Notes: generated from the letters alone by a model not told the origin. A DNA stretch of 64,000 nt from Maribacter aestuarii (GCF_027474845.2 NZ_CP107031.2:3363001-3427000), one strand, 5' to 3'. Positions 18,294 through 28,385 are shown, counted from the stretch's first letter. A program made the numbers and translations.

Positions 18294-20692
18294 ATGAAAA
18301 ACGTATTGATTTTGCTTATTGGCATGCTTTCCTGTCAATTTCTTACCTCTCAATTTTCAGAAAATAAAAAGGATTTTAAAAGATATGATGGACTTTTCGA
18401 TTTCTACTACGACAAAGCAAACGATAAGATTTATTTGGAAGTTCAAAAGCTGAATGAGGAATTTTTATACGTGTATTCCTTGAGCAGTGGTATCGGAAGC
18501 AATGATATTGGATTGGATAGGGGACAACTGGGTAACGAGCAAGTAGTGTTTTTTAAAAAGGCGGGCAATAAGCTACTTCTGGTTCAGCCCAATTTGAAAT
18601 TTAGAGCCCTTACCGATAATGAACTAGAACGAAAATCTGTAGAGCAAGCGTTCGCTAAATCCATTTTATACGGTTTTAAAATCGAAGAAGAGGAGAATGG
18701 AAAGTACGTGATAGATATTACTGACTTTTTGATGCAAGATGCCCACGGGGTTTCTAGTAGATTAAAAAGAGCAAAACAGGGTTCCTACAGTTTGGATAAA
18801 TCTAAAAGCGCAATTGCTTTGGACCGTACGAAGGTGTTTCCTCAAAACGTGGAATTCGATATGACTTTGACGTTCAAAGGGGAACCCGAGGGTGCTTATA
18901 TCAGGTCCGTAGTACCTGACCCATCATTAATTACGGTCGCCCAACATGCTTCGTTCATCGCGTTGCCGGATAATGGATATGAAAAACGTGTTTTTGACCC
19001 GAGAAGTGGCTCTTATCCATTTTCGTACTATGACTACTCCACACCGGTACAAGAACCAATTTTGAAAAGATTCATTACGAGACATCGGCTAGAGAAAAAA
19101 ATCCTACCGCCGAAGTTAGTGAAGCGGTTGAACCCATTATTTATTATTTGGATAATGGTACTCCAGAACCGGTTCGTTCCGCACTGTTGGATGGTGGTCG
19201 TTGGTGGAACCAAGCTTTCGAAGCCATTGGATACAAAGATGCGTTTCAATTAAAAATGTTGCCTGACGATGCAGATCCTTTGGATGTAAGATACAACGTT
19301 ATCCAATGGGTACATCGTTCTACTAGAGGTTGGAGCTATGGTAGTAGCATTACCGACCCTAGAACGGGAGAAATCATTAAAGGTCATGTAAGCTTGGGCA
19401 GTCTACGCATTCGCCAGGATTTTCTAATAGCACAGGCTTTAATGAATAAACCCTTTGCAGAGCGTGATGATAATTATCAACCTATGTTGGATTTGGCCTT
19501 GGCCCGGATACGGCAATTGTCGGCCCATGAGATTGGGCATACCTTAGGTTTTGCCCATAACTATGCGGCCAGTACCACGGGTAAGGCTTCTGTTATGGAC
19601 TACCCTCATCCGCAGTTCAGCATTAAAAACGGAACATTAGATTTTGCCAATGCTTATGACACAAAAATTGGGGACTGGGATAAAATAACGGTAGCCTATT
19701 CCTATGCAGATTTTCCAGAGGGGACCTCAGAAAGGGAAGGTTTAAATACCATTTTAGATAAGGCCCAAGATGATGGTTTACGATTTATTACGGACCAAGA
19801 TGCAAGACCACAAGGAAGCGCCCATGTTTTGGCCCATTTATGGGATAATGGGAAGGACGTAAGTCAAGAATTGGACGATATGCTGAAAATTAGGGAGCTT
19901 GCTATTTCCAATTTTTCTATGGATAATATCCGGGCTAACGAACCTAATTCGGTTCTTGAAGATATTTTTGCCCCCTTGTACTTTTTCCATAGGTATCAGA
20001 CAGAGGCTGTTGCTAAGGTTGTCGGTGGTTTGGAATACAATTATACGGTAAAAGGTGATGGTCAAGAGACCGTAACCATTGTTGATAAGAAAATTCAGGA
20101 AACAGCTTTAAAAAGTATCCTAAAGACCTTGGATGCATTGGTAATAGCAATACCAATGGAAAAATTACCATTATTTCCACCAAGGGCATTTGGTTATCCT
20201 CGCACAAGGGAATCGATAAAAGGTAGGACAGGGGTTTCCTTTGATGCTCTTTCGGCACCTGAAACCGCCGCCGACATGACCTTAGGATTTCTACTGCATC
20301 CAGAAAGGGCTTCCCGACTAATTCAGCAGAAGGCATTAGCGTCAGGAAATCTAGGATTGGAAGAGGTTTTAAGTCAAGTTGTTTCAAATACGGTCGGTAA
20401 AACCTATAAGGACACTTATTTGAATGAAGTCCAAACCAACATCAATTTTAGGGTATTGTTTCATTTGATGAATTTGGCCGCACACACAGAAGTACATCCC
20501 CATGTGAACGCGATAGCAAATGAGAAGCTTTTAAAACTTAAGTCGACCTTACTCACTTCTGGTAAAAGCGATATAGCTAAAGAAATGGTTAGAAGGATTG
20601 ATGGATTCCTAGAAGAACCCGAAGAATTCAAGGTAATTCCAGTTGCTGAAATTCCGGACGGATCACCGATTGGTATGGATTGTTTTCATTAG
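18294..20692 (+). CDS. Large zinc-dependent metzincin protease, apparent frameshift
   Basis: About 799 residues in all. The N-terminal part from 18294 has a signal peptide (MKNVLILLIGMLSCQFLTS) and the DUF5117-like beta-rich region. The second part, in another frame, carries the extended zinc motif HEIGHTLGFAHN (bases 19526-19561), with the three His ligands and catalytic Glu of metzincins, then a DUF4953-like C-terminal domain. The frames join at the A7 run at 19095-19101. One extra A makes RLEKK continue as NPTAEVSEAVEPIIYYL. The protein is exported, probably to the periplasm or cell surface, and its substrate is unknown. It is divergent from the ATP-grasp operon. Confidence 0.85.
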
Positions 20693-20779
20693 AAAATTGC
20701 CGTATTTACTTGAACTGGGACAGTAATTAATCGTATTTTATTTTGAATTTGTTTTTGAACTCGACACTTGACCTTTAAC

Positions 20780-21802
20780 ATGAAAATTAACCTTATAAGC
20801 GATACAGTTACTAAACCCACTCCTGGTATGCTGGACGCCATGATGACTGCTGAAGTCGGTGATGATGTATTTAAGGAAGACCCTTCGGTAAACGCTTTGG
20901 AGGAAAAGGTTGCCGTAATGTATGGCATGGAGGCAGCCCTGTTTTTTCCTAGCGGCACAATGACCAACCAAACGGCCATTAAATTGCATACGCAACCAGG
21001 GGAGCAATTAATATGTGATAAATATGCCCATGTCTACAATTATGAGGGGGGAGGCGTAAGTTTTAATAGTGGTGTTTCCTGTAGGCTCGTGGATGGCACG
21101 AGGGGAATGATGACCGCCGAACAGGTAGAAGCGGTAATTAACCCGCCCGATTTCTACCATAGTCCGTTGACTACATTGGTCTGTGTGGAAAATACCGCAA
21201 ATAAGGGAGGAGGCTCTTGTTGGGATTTTACAGAACTAGAGCGAATAGACAAAGTCTGTAAAAAACATCACCTAGGATATCATTTGGATGGGGCGCGAAT
21301 ATGGAATGCGCTTATTGCTAAAAATGAGACCCCGGAACAATATGGAAAACTTTTTGACACAATAAGTGTTTGTTTAAGTAAAGGTCTCGGCTGTCCCGTG
21401 GGCTCCGTACTTCTTGGGAGCAAATCAGCAATTCAAAAAGCGCTTCGTATCAGAAAGGTGTTGGGCGGCGGCATGCGCCAAGCAGGTTTTTTGGCAGCTG
21501 CGGGAATTTATGCGTTGGACCATCATATTGACAGACTTTCAAAAGACCACGCAAAAGCAAAAGATCTTGGGCAAACACTGAGCGAATTAAGCTTTATTAA
21601 AAAAGTAGAACCGATTGAAACCAACATTATCATTTTTGAAATGGATGAGAACTATATGTCTAGTGATGATTTTGTTTCAAAATTGTTGGAACATGATATT
21701 CATATCATCAGTATGGGACAGGGAAAATTAAGAATGGTCACCCATATGGATTATTCTGATGAAATGCATACACGTGTAAGGGAAGTATTGCGGCAACTAT
21801 AA
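20780..21802 (+). CDS. Threonine aldolase (PLP-dependent)
   Basis: A 340-aa fold-type I PLP enzyme that cleaves L-threonine/allo-threonine to glycine and acetaldehyde. Motifs: SDTVTKPTPGM at the N-terminus, FFPSGTMTNQTAI, HLDGARIWNAL with the PLP-binding Asp and Arg, and SKGLGCPVGSVL with the Schiff-base Lys. The ATG at 20780 matches the family N-terminus; the frame is open to a TTG at 20768 but the extra residues are unnecessary. It overlaps the convergent YegP-like gene by 6 bases. Confidence 0.92.
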   Translation: MKINLISDTVTKPTPGMLDAMMTAEVGDDVFKEDPSVNALEEKVAVMYGMEAALFFPSGTMTNQTAIKLHTQPGEQLICDKYAHVYNYEGGGVSFNSGVSCRLVDGTRGMMTAEQVEAVINPPDFYHSPLTTLVCVENTANKGGGSCWDFTELERIDKVCKKHHLGYHLDGARIWNALIAKNETPEQYGKLFDTISVCLSKGLGCPVGSVLLGSKSAIQKALRIRKVLGGGMRQAGFLAAAGIYALDHHIDRLSKDHAKAKDLGQTLSELSFIKKVEPIETNIIIFEMDENYMSSDDFVSKLLEHDIHIISMGQGKLRMVTHMDYSDEMHTRVREVLRQL

Positions 21803-22120
21803 TTCCCCTATGGTTTTAATAGGTTGAAGGCTATTCTTTAAATTTTTGATTCCATTTTCCATTCCTGCTTCGGAGGAATATAGGCCACTGCTACCAATCG
21901 TCTGGCCTTCTTCATTTTTAAGATTGAATAGAAATTTACCTTCAAAATTAGTCTTACGTTCAAAAAGTGTCACTGGGCTATTTACTTTTCTTAAACTTTT
22001 CAAGGTTTTGTCCAACGCTTTTTTGTCTGCAAAAGGAATACTCTCCAGCAAGGTTTTGCCTGATTGCGATTTAACAACAAATTGAAAATCAGTTGATTTT
22101 ACCTTCTTAATTTCTATCAC
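21797..22120 (-). CDS. YegP-like DUF1508 protein
   Basis: A 107-aa protein made of two YegP repeats. Each has a FQF/FLF strand, a GKTLLES or GQTIGSSGLYSS segment (the S-E/A-GMENGI pattern is typical of the second repeat), and a helix. It is soluble, with no signal peptide. The family's function is not established. It lies between, and convergent with, the threonine aldolase gene. Confidence 0.85.
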   Translation of the reverse strand: MIEIKKVKSTDFQFVVKSQSGKTLLESIPFADKKALDKTLKSLRKVNSPVTLFERKTNFEGKFLFNLKNEEGQTIGSSGLYSSEAGMENGIKNLKNSLQPIKTIGEL

Positions 22121-22180
22121 TTCTGGTCCTTTTCTCTAAAGATAATGAAATAAGGGGTAATTTTTATAGCGTCACTTTTC

Positions 22181-22507
22181 TTACTTAAAAAGCGAGTCCA
22201 TGCCCGGTATGTTTGGCATACCCTCTTTGGCAACGGCTGCAAGTTCTGCTTCGTTAATTTCAGTTGCTTTTTTAATGGCCTTATTAAGCGTTATAATCAA
22301 ATAGTCTTCAAGTTGTTCCTTGTCCTCCATGAGGCTGTCGTCAATACGTATGCTTTTCAGCTCTCTATTTGCAGTTATGGTCACTTTTAAGGAACCATCA
22401 TTGGACGATTCGTCAACCATTACGGAATCCATTCTCTTTTTGGTGGCTTCAACTTTTTGCTGGGTTTCCTTTAATTTCCCCATCATGCCCATCATATCTC
22501 CAAACAT
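22181..22507 (-). CDS. YbaB/EbfC family nucleoid-associated protein
   Basis: A 108-aa dimeric DNA-binding protein of the YbaB tweezer fold. It has the N-terminal amphipathic helix ([19 protein letters not shown]), the central strands [19 protein letters not shown], and a C-terminal helix rich in Ala and Glu. In many bacteria the gene sits by recR/dnaX; here it is isolated between the YegP-like gene and the divergent oligopeptidase. Confidence 0.9.
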   Translation of the reverse strand: MFGDMMGMMGKLKETQQKVEATKKRMDSVMVDESSNDGSLKVTITANRELKSIRIDDSLMEDKEQLEDYLIITLNKAIKKATEINEAELAAVAKEGMPNIPGMDSLFK

Positions 22508-22607
22508 AATCTTCTATTTTATAGTTAAGGTAAAAGTAAGAAATTGTTTCATTACAGCGCTTAATGAAAAGGCAGCTTTAGGATGGAAAAGCTAGTGAAA
22601 ATAGTCT

Positions 22608-22615
22608 TATTTTTG
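22608..22615 (+). promoter_or_regulatory. Bacteroidota -7 element
   Basis: TATTTTTG, 31 bases before the oligopeptidase ATG; no clear -33 element. Confidence 0.4.
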
Positions 22616-22646
22616 CGGCTATTTCTCTCAAATAAACAGAATTAGG

Positions 22647-24704
22647 ATGCCAAAAGTTAATCCCCCTAAAGCAAAAAAAATACCCAAGGAACTAGTTATC
22701 CATAATGATACAAGAGTGGATCCTTATTATTGGTTAAATAACAGGGAGAATAAGGAGGTGATTGATTATTTACAGCATGAAAACGATTATTATAATTTAA
22801 TAACAGAGCCAACTAAAAAGTTCCAGGAATCACTTTTTCATGAAATGAAAGGAAGAATTAAAGAGGATGATTCTTCGGTTCCCTATAAATCAAATGGTTA
22901 TTGGTATAGGACCAGATATGAAACGGGGAAAGAGTATCCGTTGTATTGTAGGCATAAGGAAATCCTTGATGCCCCAGAGGAAATCATTTTCAACGGCAAC
23001 GAAATGGCTGAGGGACATGATTATTTCAAAATTGGGGGAATTGCCATCAGTCCTAACAACAAATTAGCCGCTTTTGGGGTGGATACAGTATCTAGAAGGC
23101 AGTACAGTTTACGAATAAAAAATCTGGAGACCCAGGTAGTCTTTGAGGAGTCCATTGAGAATACGACAGGTGGTGCCGTATGGGCCGATGATAATAAAAC
23201 CCTATTCTACACCAAAAAGGACCCGGTAACTTTGCGCTCGGACAAGGTTTACAAGCATATTTTAGGAACCTCTGCGGAAAGTGACAAGCTCGTTTATCAT
23301 GAAAAGGATGAGACGTTTAGCACTTTTGTCTATCGTACGAAATCGAAGAAATATATTTTCATTGGCTCGGTGAGTACAATGACTTCTGAGTTTCAATTTT
23401 TACCGACAGCTAATCCTGATGGAGCGTTTAAGATGTTTTCTCCTAGAAAACGCGGTTTGGAGTATACCGTATTCCATTATAAAAATTCCTTCTACATACT
23501 CACGAATAAGGATGGTGCCAGAAATTTCAAATTGATGAAAACCGATGAGGAAAAAACCCTATCGGATGACTGGCAAGAGTTTTTACCACACCGGGAAGAA
23601 GTGCTTTTGGAAGACATCGATATTTTTAAGGACTATTATGTACTATCCGAACGTGAGAATGGACTTAATCAGATTAAAATCATAAGATGGGACGGAAGTG
23701 ATCGTTATTACCTTCCTTTTAAAAGTGAAACCTATACTGCTTACGTTGGTAGTAACCCCGATTTTGAAACGGATTGGTTACGATACGCTTACAATTCCCT
23801 CACCACTCCAAGTTCCGTCATAGACTTCAACATGCTAACCCGGGAAAAGGTCGTAAAAAAGGAACAAGAAGTTTTAGGAGGAAAATTCGAGAAAGTGGAT
23901 TATAGGGAACAGCGTATTTGGGCTACCGCACGAGATGGGGTTCAGGTTCCCATTTCTATGGTGTACCATAAGGACACCCATTTGGATAGTACAACCCCCG
24001 TTTTGCAGTATGCATACGGGTCATATGGTTCTACCATTGACCCTTACTTCTCCACGGTGCGCTTAAGTCTTCTGGACAGGGGCTTTGTTTATGCCATTGC
24101 CCATGTTAGGGGAGGGGAGTATCTGGGCCGTAAATGGTATGAAGACGGAAAATTACTATATAAAAAAAATACGTTTACAGACTTCATAGACTGTTCAAAG
24201 TTTTTAATAGATTCAAATTTTACGAGTCCAGAACATCTGTATGCTATGGGAGGATCTGCAGGTGGTCTATTAATGGGGGTCATCATCAATTTGGCTCCTG
24301 AATTATACAACGGTATAGTGGCTGCCGTTCCTTTTGTGGACGTTGTAACCACGATGTTAGACGATACCATCCCCCTGACTACAGGTGAATACGACGAGTG
24401 GGGAAATCCGAACGAAAAAGAATATTATGAGTATATGAAATCATATTCTCCGTATGATAACGTTAAGAAGCAAGGATACCCTAATATGTTGGTTACGTCC
24501 GGTTTGCACGATTCCCAGGTGCAGTATTTTGAGCCTGCTAAATGGGTAGCAAAGTTAAGGGATATGAAAACGGATAAGAATGTGTTGTTGTTCGATATCA
24601 ATATGGAAGCTGGTCATGGTGGGGCATCAGGGCGTTTTGAAGCTTTGAAAGAAGTGACAAAGGAATATGCTTTTTTGTTGAATTTAGAAGGAAAAATCCC
24701 ATAG
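22647..24704 (+). CDS. S9 family oligopeptidase B-like serine peptidase
   Basis: A 685-aa prolyl-oligopeptidase-family enzyme. The N-terminal region (TRVDPYYWLNNR) and beta-propeller gate the active site. The C-terminal alpha/beta-hydrolase domain has the nucleophile in AMGGSAGGLLMG, with the catalytic Asp and His near TSGLHDSQVQY and EAGHGGASGRF. The propeller wording (VRGGEYLGRKWYEDGK) and length fit the oligopeptidase B branch, which cleaves after Arg or Lys in short peptides. No signal peptide, so it is cytoplasmic. It stands alone. Confidence 0.9.
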   Translation: MPKVNPPKAKKIPKELVIHNDTRVDPYYWLNNRENKEVIDYLQHENDYYNLITEPTKKFQESLFHEMKGRIKEDDSSVPYKSNGYWYRTRYETGKEYPLYCRHKEILDAPEEIIFNGNEMAEGHDYFKIGGIAISPNNKLAAFGVDTVSRRQYSLRIKNLETQVVFEESIENTTGGAVWADDNKTLFYTKKDPVTLRSDKVYKHILGTSAESDKLVYHEKDETFSTFVYRTKSKKYIFIGSVSTMTSEFQFLPTANPDGAFKMFSPRKRGLEYTVFHYKNSFYILTNKDGARNFKLMKTDEEKTLSDDWQEFLPHREEVLLEDIDIFKDYYVLSERENGLNQIKIIRWDGSDRYYLPFKSETYTAYVGSNPDFETDWLRYAYNSLTTPSSVIDFNMLTREKVVKKEQEVLGGKFEKVDYREQRIWATARDGVQVPISMVYHKDTHLDSTTPVLQYAYGSYGSTIDPYFSTVRLSLLDRGFVYAIAHVRGGEYLGRKWYEDGKLLYKKNTFTDFIDCSKFLIDSNFTSPEHLYAMGGSAGGLLMGVIINLAPELYNGIVAAVPFVDVVTTMLDDTIPLTTGEYDEWGNPNEKEYYEYMKSYSPYDNVKKQGYPNMLVTSGLHDSQVQYFEPAKWVAKLRDMKTDKNVLLFDINMEAGHGGASGRFEALKEVTKEYAFLLNLEGKIP

Positions 24705-24718
24705 TTGAAAAAAAATAG

Positions 24719-24726
24719 TAGTTTTG
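24719..24726 (+). promoter_or_regulatory. Bacteroidota -7 element
   Basis: TAGTTTTG, 52 bases before the cysteine-synthase-like gene; no matched -33 element. Confidence 0.35.
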
Positions 24727-24777
24727 TAGCGGAATTTTGACATTTTTCCGAAAACGTCAACGAACCAAAATCCACTT

Positions 24778-25818
24778 ATGGCAAATAAGATAAAGGCTTA
24801 CAATAATATTCTAGAGCTTGTTGGAAATACACCTCTAGTTAAGCTAAATCGAATTACAAAAAATCTTACGGGTAACTTTTACGCCAAGGTTGAATCCTTT
24901 AACCCGGGACATTCCTCCAAAGATAGAATCGCTATTCATATCATAGAAGAAGCGGAAAGAAGGGGAATACTAACCGAAGGAAGTACCATAATAGAGACTA
25001 CATCCGGTAATACCGGTTTCAGTATTGCTATGGTAAGCATCATCAAAGGTTATGACTGCATATTAGCGGTGAGCTCAAAGTCGTCTAAGGATAAGATTGA
25101 TATGTTACGCTCCATGGGAGCCAAGGTATATGTATGTCCCGCCCACGTTAGCGCAGACGATCCTAGGTCTTATTATCAGGTGGCTAAACGTTTGCATGAA
25201 GAAACCAAAGGTTCCATATATATTAATCAATACTTCAACGAATTGAATATGGAAGCCCATTACAAATCCACAGGTCCTGAGATTTGGGATCAAACTAATG
25301 GACAAATAACACATTTCGTAGCGTGTAGTGGCACTGGCGGAACAATCTCAGGTACTGCCAAGTACCTTAAGGAACAAAATCCGAATATAAAGGTTATCGG
25401 TGTAGATGCTTTTGGTTCCGTTCTTAAAAAATACCATGAAACCAGGGAGTTTGATGCGAATGAAATCTACCCATACAGAATTGAAGGATTAGGAAAGAAC
25501 TTGATTCCAGGAGCAACGGACTTTGACATGATTGATGAGTTTATCAAAGTTTCAGATGAGGAAAGCGCCCACACAGCAAGGGAAATCTCTAAAACAGAGG
25601 GTATTTTTGTCGGTTACACTAGTGGTGCGGTAATGCAAGCCTTAAAACAATTGGACGAACTAAATACGTTTGATAAATACAGTAACATTGTAGCTATTTT
25701 TCCCGATCACGGCTCTAGGTACATGAGTAAAATATATAGTGATCAATGGATGGAAGACCAAGGTTTCTTGGATACCAACTCAGTTGAGGAAACACAGGAA
25801 ATTCAATTCATAAAATAG
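24778..25818 (+). CDS. PLP-dependent cysteine-synthase-family enzyme (possible cysteate synthase)
   Basis: A 346-aa fold-type II PLP enzyme. It opens with [17 protein letters not shown]. The Schiff-base Lys is in [13 protein letters not shown], the substrate loop is TTSGNTGFS and the phosphate-binding loop is GTGGTISG. Classical CysK has NPxxSVKDR and a loop close to TSGNTG, so the S-S-K and the extended C-terminus are departures. The next gene encodes an alpha-oxoamine synthase; in Flavobacteria this pairing suggests cysteate formation for sulfonolipids, an inference. Ordinary cysteine synthesis, or cystathionine beta-synthase-like activity, remains possible. A terminator follows. Confidence 0.8.
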   Translation: MANKIKAYNNILELVGNTPLVKLNRITKNLTGNFYAKVESFNPGHSSKDRIAIHIIEEAERRGILTEGSTIIETTSGNTGFSIAMVSIIKGYDCILAVSSKSSKDKIDMLRSMGAKVYVCPAHVSADDPRSYYQVAKRLHEETKGSIYINQYFNELNMEAHYKSTGPEIWDQTNGQITHFVACSGTGGTISGTAKYLKEQNPNIKVIGVDAFGSVLKKYHETREFDANEIYPYRIEGLGKNLIPGATDFDMIDEFIKVSDEESAHTAREISKTEGIFVGYTSGAVMQALKQLDELNTFDKYSNIVAIFPDHGSRYMSKIYSDQWMEDQGFLDTNSVEETQEIQFIK

Positions 25819-25839
25819 AAAACATACGATTATTCTTTT

Positions 25840-25866
25840 AAAAAACGGGCGTGTAGCCCGTTTTTT
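25840..25866 (+). terminator. Rho-independent terminator
   Basis: CGGGC-gtgta-GCCCG flanked by an A-run and T6, 20 bases after the cysteine-synthase-like gene. It separates that gene from the next, which has its own promoter. Confidence 0.85.
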
Positions 25867-25906
25867 ATGCCCACTAAATAATTTATGAATGCATGCTAAA
25901 AATATT

Positions 25907-25914
25907 TACTTTTG
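25907..25914 (+). promoter_or_regulatory. Bacteroidota -7 element
   Basis: TACTTTTG, 22 bases before the alpha-oxoamine synthase ATG. A TTTA-type -33 lies about 20 bases upstream. Confidence 0.5.
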
Positions 25915-25936
25915 CAGACAGAACCAAATTTAGGCA

Positions 25937-27196
25937 ATGAGAGACTTATTTGAAAGAATACTAGAAAATAAAGGCCCTTTAGGGAAATGGGCATCGCAAG
26001 CTGAAGGATATTTTGTGTTTCCGAAACTGGAAGGCCCAATTTCCAACCGGATGAAATTTCAAGGTAAGGAGGTTATTACATGGAGTATCAACGATTATTT
26101 GGGACTTGCCAACTTACCTGAAATTAAAAAAATTGATGGTGAAACAGCTGCCGAATATGGGGCTGCGTATCCTATGGGAGCCCGTATGATGAGTGGCCAT
26201 ACCGATTTTCATGAGCAATTGGAACAGGAATGTGCTGCATTTGTTGATAAAGAGGCTGCGTATTTACTGAATTTCGGTTACCAAGGTATTATGTCCGCCA
26301 TTGATGCATTGGTTAGTAAGGACGATATCATTGTTTATGATGTAGACTGTCATGCGTGTATCATAGATGGCGTTCGTTTGCACATGGGTAAGCGTTTTAC
26401 CTTTAAGCACAATGATGTAGAAAGTTTGGAAACCAATCTTGATCGCGCCACTAAAATGGCAGAGCAGACCGGCGGCGGTATCTTAGTAATTTCCGAAGGT
26501 GTTTTTGGAATGCGGGGACAGCAAGGAAAGCTAAAGGAAATAGTTGCTCTTAAAGAAAAATATAATTTTCGCTTTTTGGTCGATGATGCACATGGTTTCG
26601 GTACACTCGGTAAAACCGGGGCGGGAGCAGGAGAGGAGCAAGGCGTCCAAGACGGTATTGATGTTTACTTCGCCACTTTTGCCAAATCAATGGCAAGTAT
26701 AGGAGCCTTTTTGGCTGCTGATAAGGAAATCATCGATTATCTAAAATATAATTTGCGTTCACAAATGTTCGCTAAGTCCCTTCCAATGACTTATGTCAAA
26801 GGAGCATTAAAAAGATTGGATATGTTGCGCACACAACCGGAGCTTAAAGCTAAGCTTTGGGAAAATGTAAACGCACTACAGAACGGATTAAAAGAGAAAG
26901 GTTTTGATATTGGTACAACAACTAGCTGTGTTACGCCGGTATATCTAAATGGTAGTATCCCGGAGGCAATGGCCTTGGTAAAGGATTTGCGTGAAAATTA
27001 TGGTATTTTCTGCTCCATTGTGGTGTATCCTGTTATTCCAAAAGGATTGATACTACTCCGTATGATTCCTACCGCAACACATACTATGGAGGATATTTCT
27101 GAGACATTGGATGCTTTCTCCGCAATTCGAGAACGTTTAGAAAATGGTACGTATAAGCGTTTATCCGCCGCAGTTGCCGCTGCAATGGGAGAATAA
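25937..27196 (+). CDS. Alpha-oxoamine synthase (serine palmitoyltransferase / cysteate fatty-acyltransferase type)
   Basis: A 419-aa fold-type I PLP enzyme that condenses an amino acid with an acyl-CoA or acyl-ACP. It shows TWSINDYLGLANLPEIK, GARMMSGHTDFHEQLE, VDDAHGFGTLG and FATFAKSMASIGAF, the last holding the Schiff-base Lys. Residues CSIVVYPVIPKGLILLRM match the C-terminal substrate region of lipid-forming members and not the 2-amino-3-ketobutyrate ligase, which is closer to 395 aa. In Flavobacteriaceae this branch includes the cysteate fatty-acyltransferase for the capnine/sulfonolipid backbone, as well as serine palmitoyltransferase. Which amino acid is used cannot be read directly. Confidence 0.85.
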   Translation: MRDLFERILENKGPLGKWASQAEGYFVFPKLEGPISNRMKFQGKEVITWSINDYLGLANLPEIKKIDGETAAEYGAAYPMGARMMSGHTDFHEQLEQECAAFVDKEAAYLLNFGYQGIMSAIDALVSKDDIIVYDVDCHACIIDGVRLHMGKRFTFKHNDVESLETNLDRATKMAEQTGGGILVISEGVFGMRGQQGKLKEIVALKEKYNFRFLVDDAHGFGTLGKTGAGAGEEQGVQDGIDVYFATFAKSMASIGAFLAADKEIIDYLKYNLRSQMFAKSLPMTYVKGALKRLDMLRTQPELKAKLWENVNALQNGLKEKGFDIGTTTSCVTPVYLNGSIPEAMALVKDLRENYGIFCSIVVYPVIPKGLILLRMIPTATHTMEDISETLDAFSAIRERLENGTYKRLSAAVAAAMGE

Positions 27197-27216
27197 GAAT
27201 TAATTTTAAATAAATA

Positions 27217-27248
27217 GAAAAAGTTCCAATGTATTTTGGGACTTTTTT
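27217..27248. terminator. Bidirectional terminator
   Basis: AAAAGTTCCAA / TTGGGACTTTT hairpin with one G-U pair, flanked by A and T runs, between the convergent synthase and GNAT-like genes. Confidence 0.8.
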
Positions 27249-27263
27249 ATTTTCTATCGACCA

Positions 27264-28385
27264 TCAAATCAAATTCTTACGATAAGTTCTTCGTCTTTTA
27301 TAGACGATAGGATCAAAATGTTTCCACATTTGTTTAATGGCCAAGTTCTCTTCCAATTCAGGCGTTCGATAACACATCTCGATTTTCTTTTCTTGGAAGG
27401 TTTTATAGTATTCGTTAAATATTATAGCCGTCACCCCCTTGTTTTGATATTCCGGATGTATACCGATGAGGTAGAAAATTACATCCTTACTATGTTTTTT
27501 TGCTTTTAGTAAATGGTAAATGCCAAATGGGAACAGTTTTCCGTTCGCTTTTTGTAGCGCCTCGGAAAATGAGGGCATTACTATGGCAAAAGCGATAAGT
27601 TTATCGTTCTTGTCCTTAATAAACTTTATATATTCGGGATTGATAAAACTGATGTATTTTTTCTTGAAGTATGCTTTTTGGACCTCTGTGATGGGAACAA
27701 AAGATGATAGGCTGGAATATGTTTCGTTAAACAAGTCGAACATTTCATCCGCCAAGGGCATAACTTCCTTTGTCTTAGTAAAATTGACTTCTTTTAGTCC
27801 GTACCGGCGTTTGATCAGGTCATTGAGTTTGGTGAATAGTTTAGGGTCCGCATTGTTGGCTGGAAACTTATTTTCCATATACTCTTTTTCCTTTACGAAT
27901 CCCAAACGCTCATAGTGCTCTTTGTAATAGGGATGATTGTACCAGGTAATCATGGTTCCAATATGGTCAAACCCTTCAACCAGCACACCAACTTTGTCTA
28001 GGTTGGAAAAACCAACCGGACCTTCCATATATTCCAGATTGTTTTTTTGACCTATTTCGGCAACTTTTTGCAATAAGGCATCTGAAACCTCATTATCATC
28101 TATAAAATCGAACCAACCGAAACGCATCTTTTTCAATCCTTGTTGCTCTACTTCCAGATTATTAATAATGGCCACTATTCGTCCCACGAGTTCATCGCCC
28201 TTATAGGCTAAGAAGAACCATGCCTCTGCATTTTTGAAGGCTGGGTTCTTAGACTTATCAAAAGTTTCCATCTCATCTTTAATGATCGGAGGCACCCAAT
28301 ATTTGGAGTCTTTATAGAGTGAAAAAGGAAAGGTTACGAAACTCTTTAAATCCTTTTTAGAAGTTATTTCTTTAATGGTAATCAT
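27264..28385 (-). CDS. Large GNAT-fold protein, candidate N-acyltransferase
   Basis: A 373-aa soluble protein of the Bacteroidota family often loosely labelled GTP cyclohydrolase or N-acetyltransferase. The C-terminal half carries the GNAT acyl-CoA-binding pattern IGIHPEYQNKGVTAIIFNEY (about residues 315-335). The N-terminal half has a partial second GNAT fold (AWFFLAYKGDELVGRIVAI). No cyclohydrolase motif is present. It is convergent with the alpha-oxoamine synthase. Bacterial ceramide synthase is a GNAT protein, so N-acylation of the long-chain base is a reasonable but unproven role. Confidence 0.75.
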   Translation of the reverse strand: MITIKEITSKKDLKSFVTFPFSLYKDSKYWVPPIIKDEMETFDKSKNPAFKNAEAWFFLAYKGDELVGRIVAIINNLEVEQQGLKKMRFGWFDFIDDNEVSDALLQKVAEIGQKNNLEYMEGPVGFSNLDKVGVLVEGFDHIGTMITWYNHPYYKEHYERLGFVKEKEYMENKFPANNADPKLFTKLNDLIKRRYGLKEVNFTKTKEVMPLADEMFDLFNETYSSLSSFVPITEVQKAYFKKKYISFINPEYIKFIKDKNDKLIAFAIVMPSFSEALQKANGKLFPFGIYHLLKAKKHSKDVIFYLIGIHPEYQNKGVTAIIFNEYYKTFQEKKIEMCYRTPELEENLAIKQMWKHFDPIVYKRRRTYRKNLI

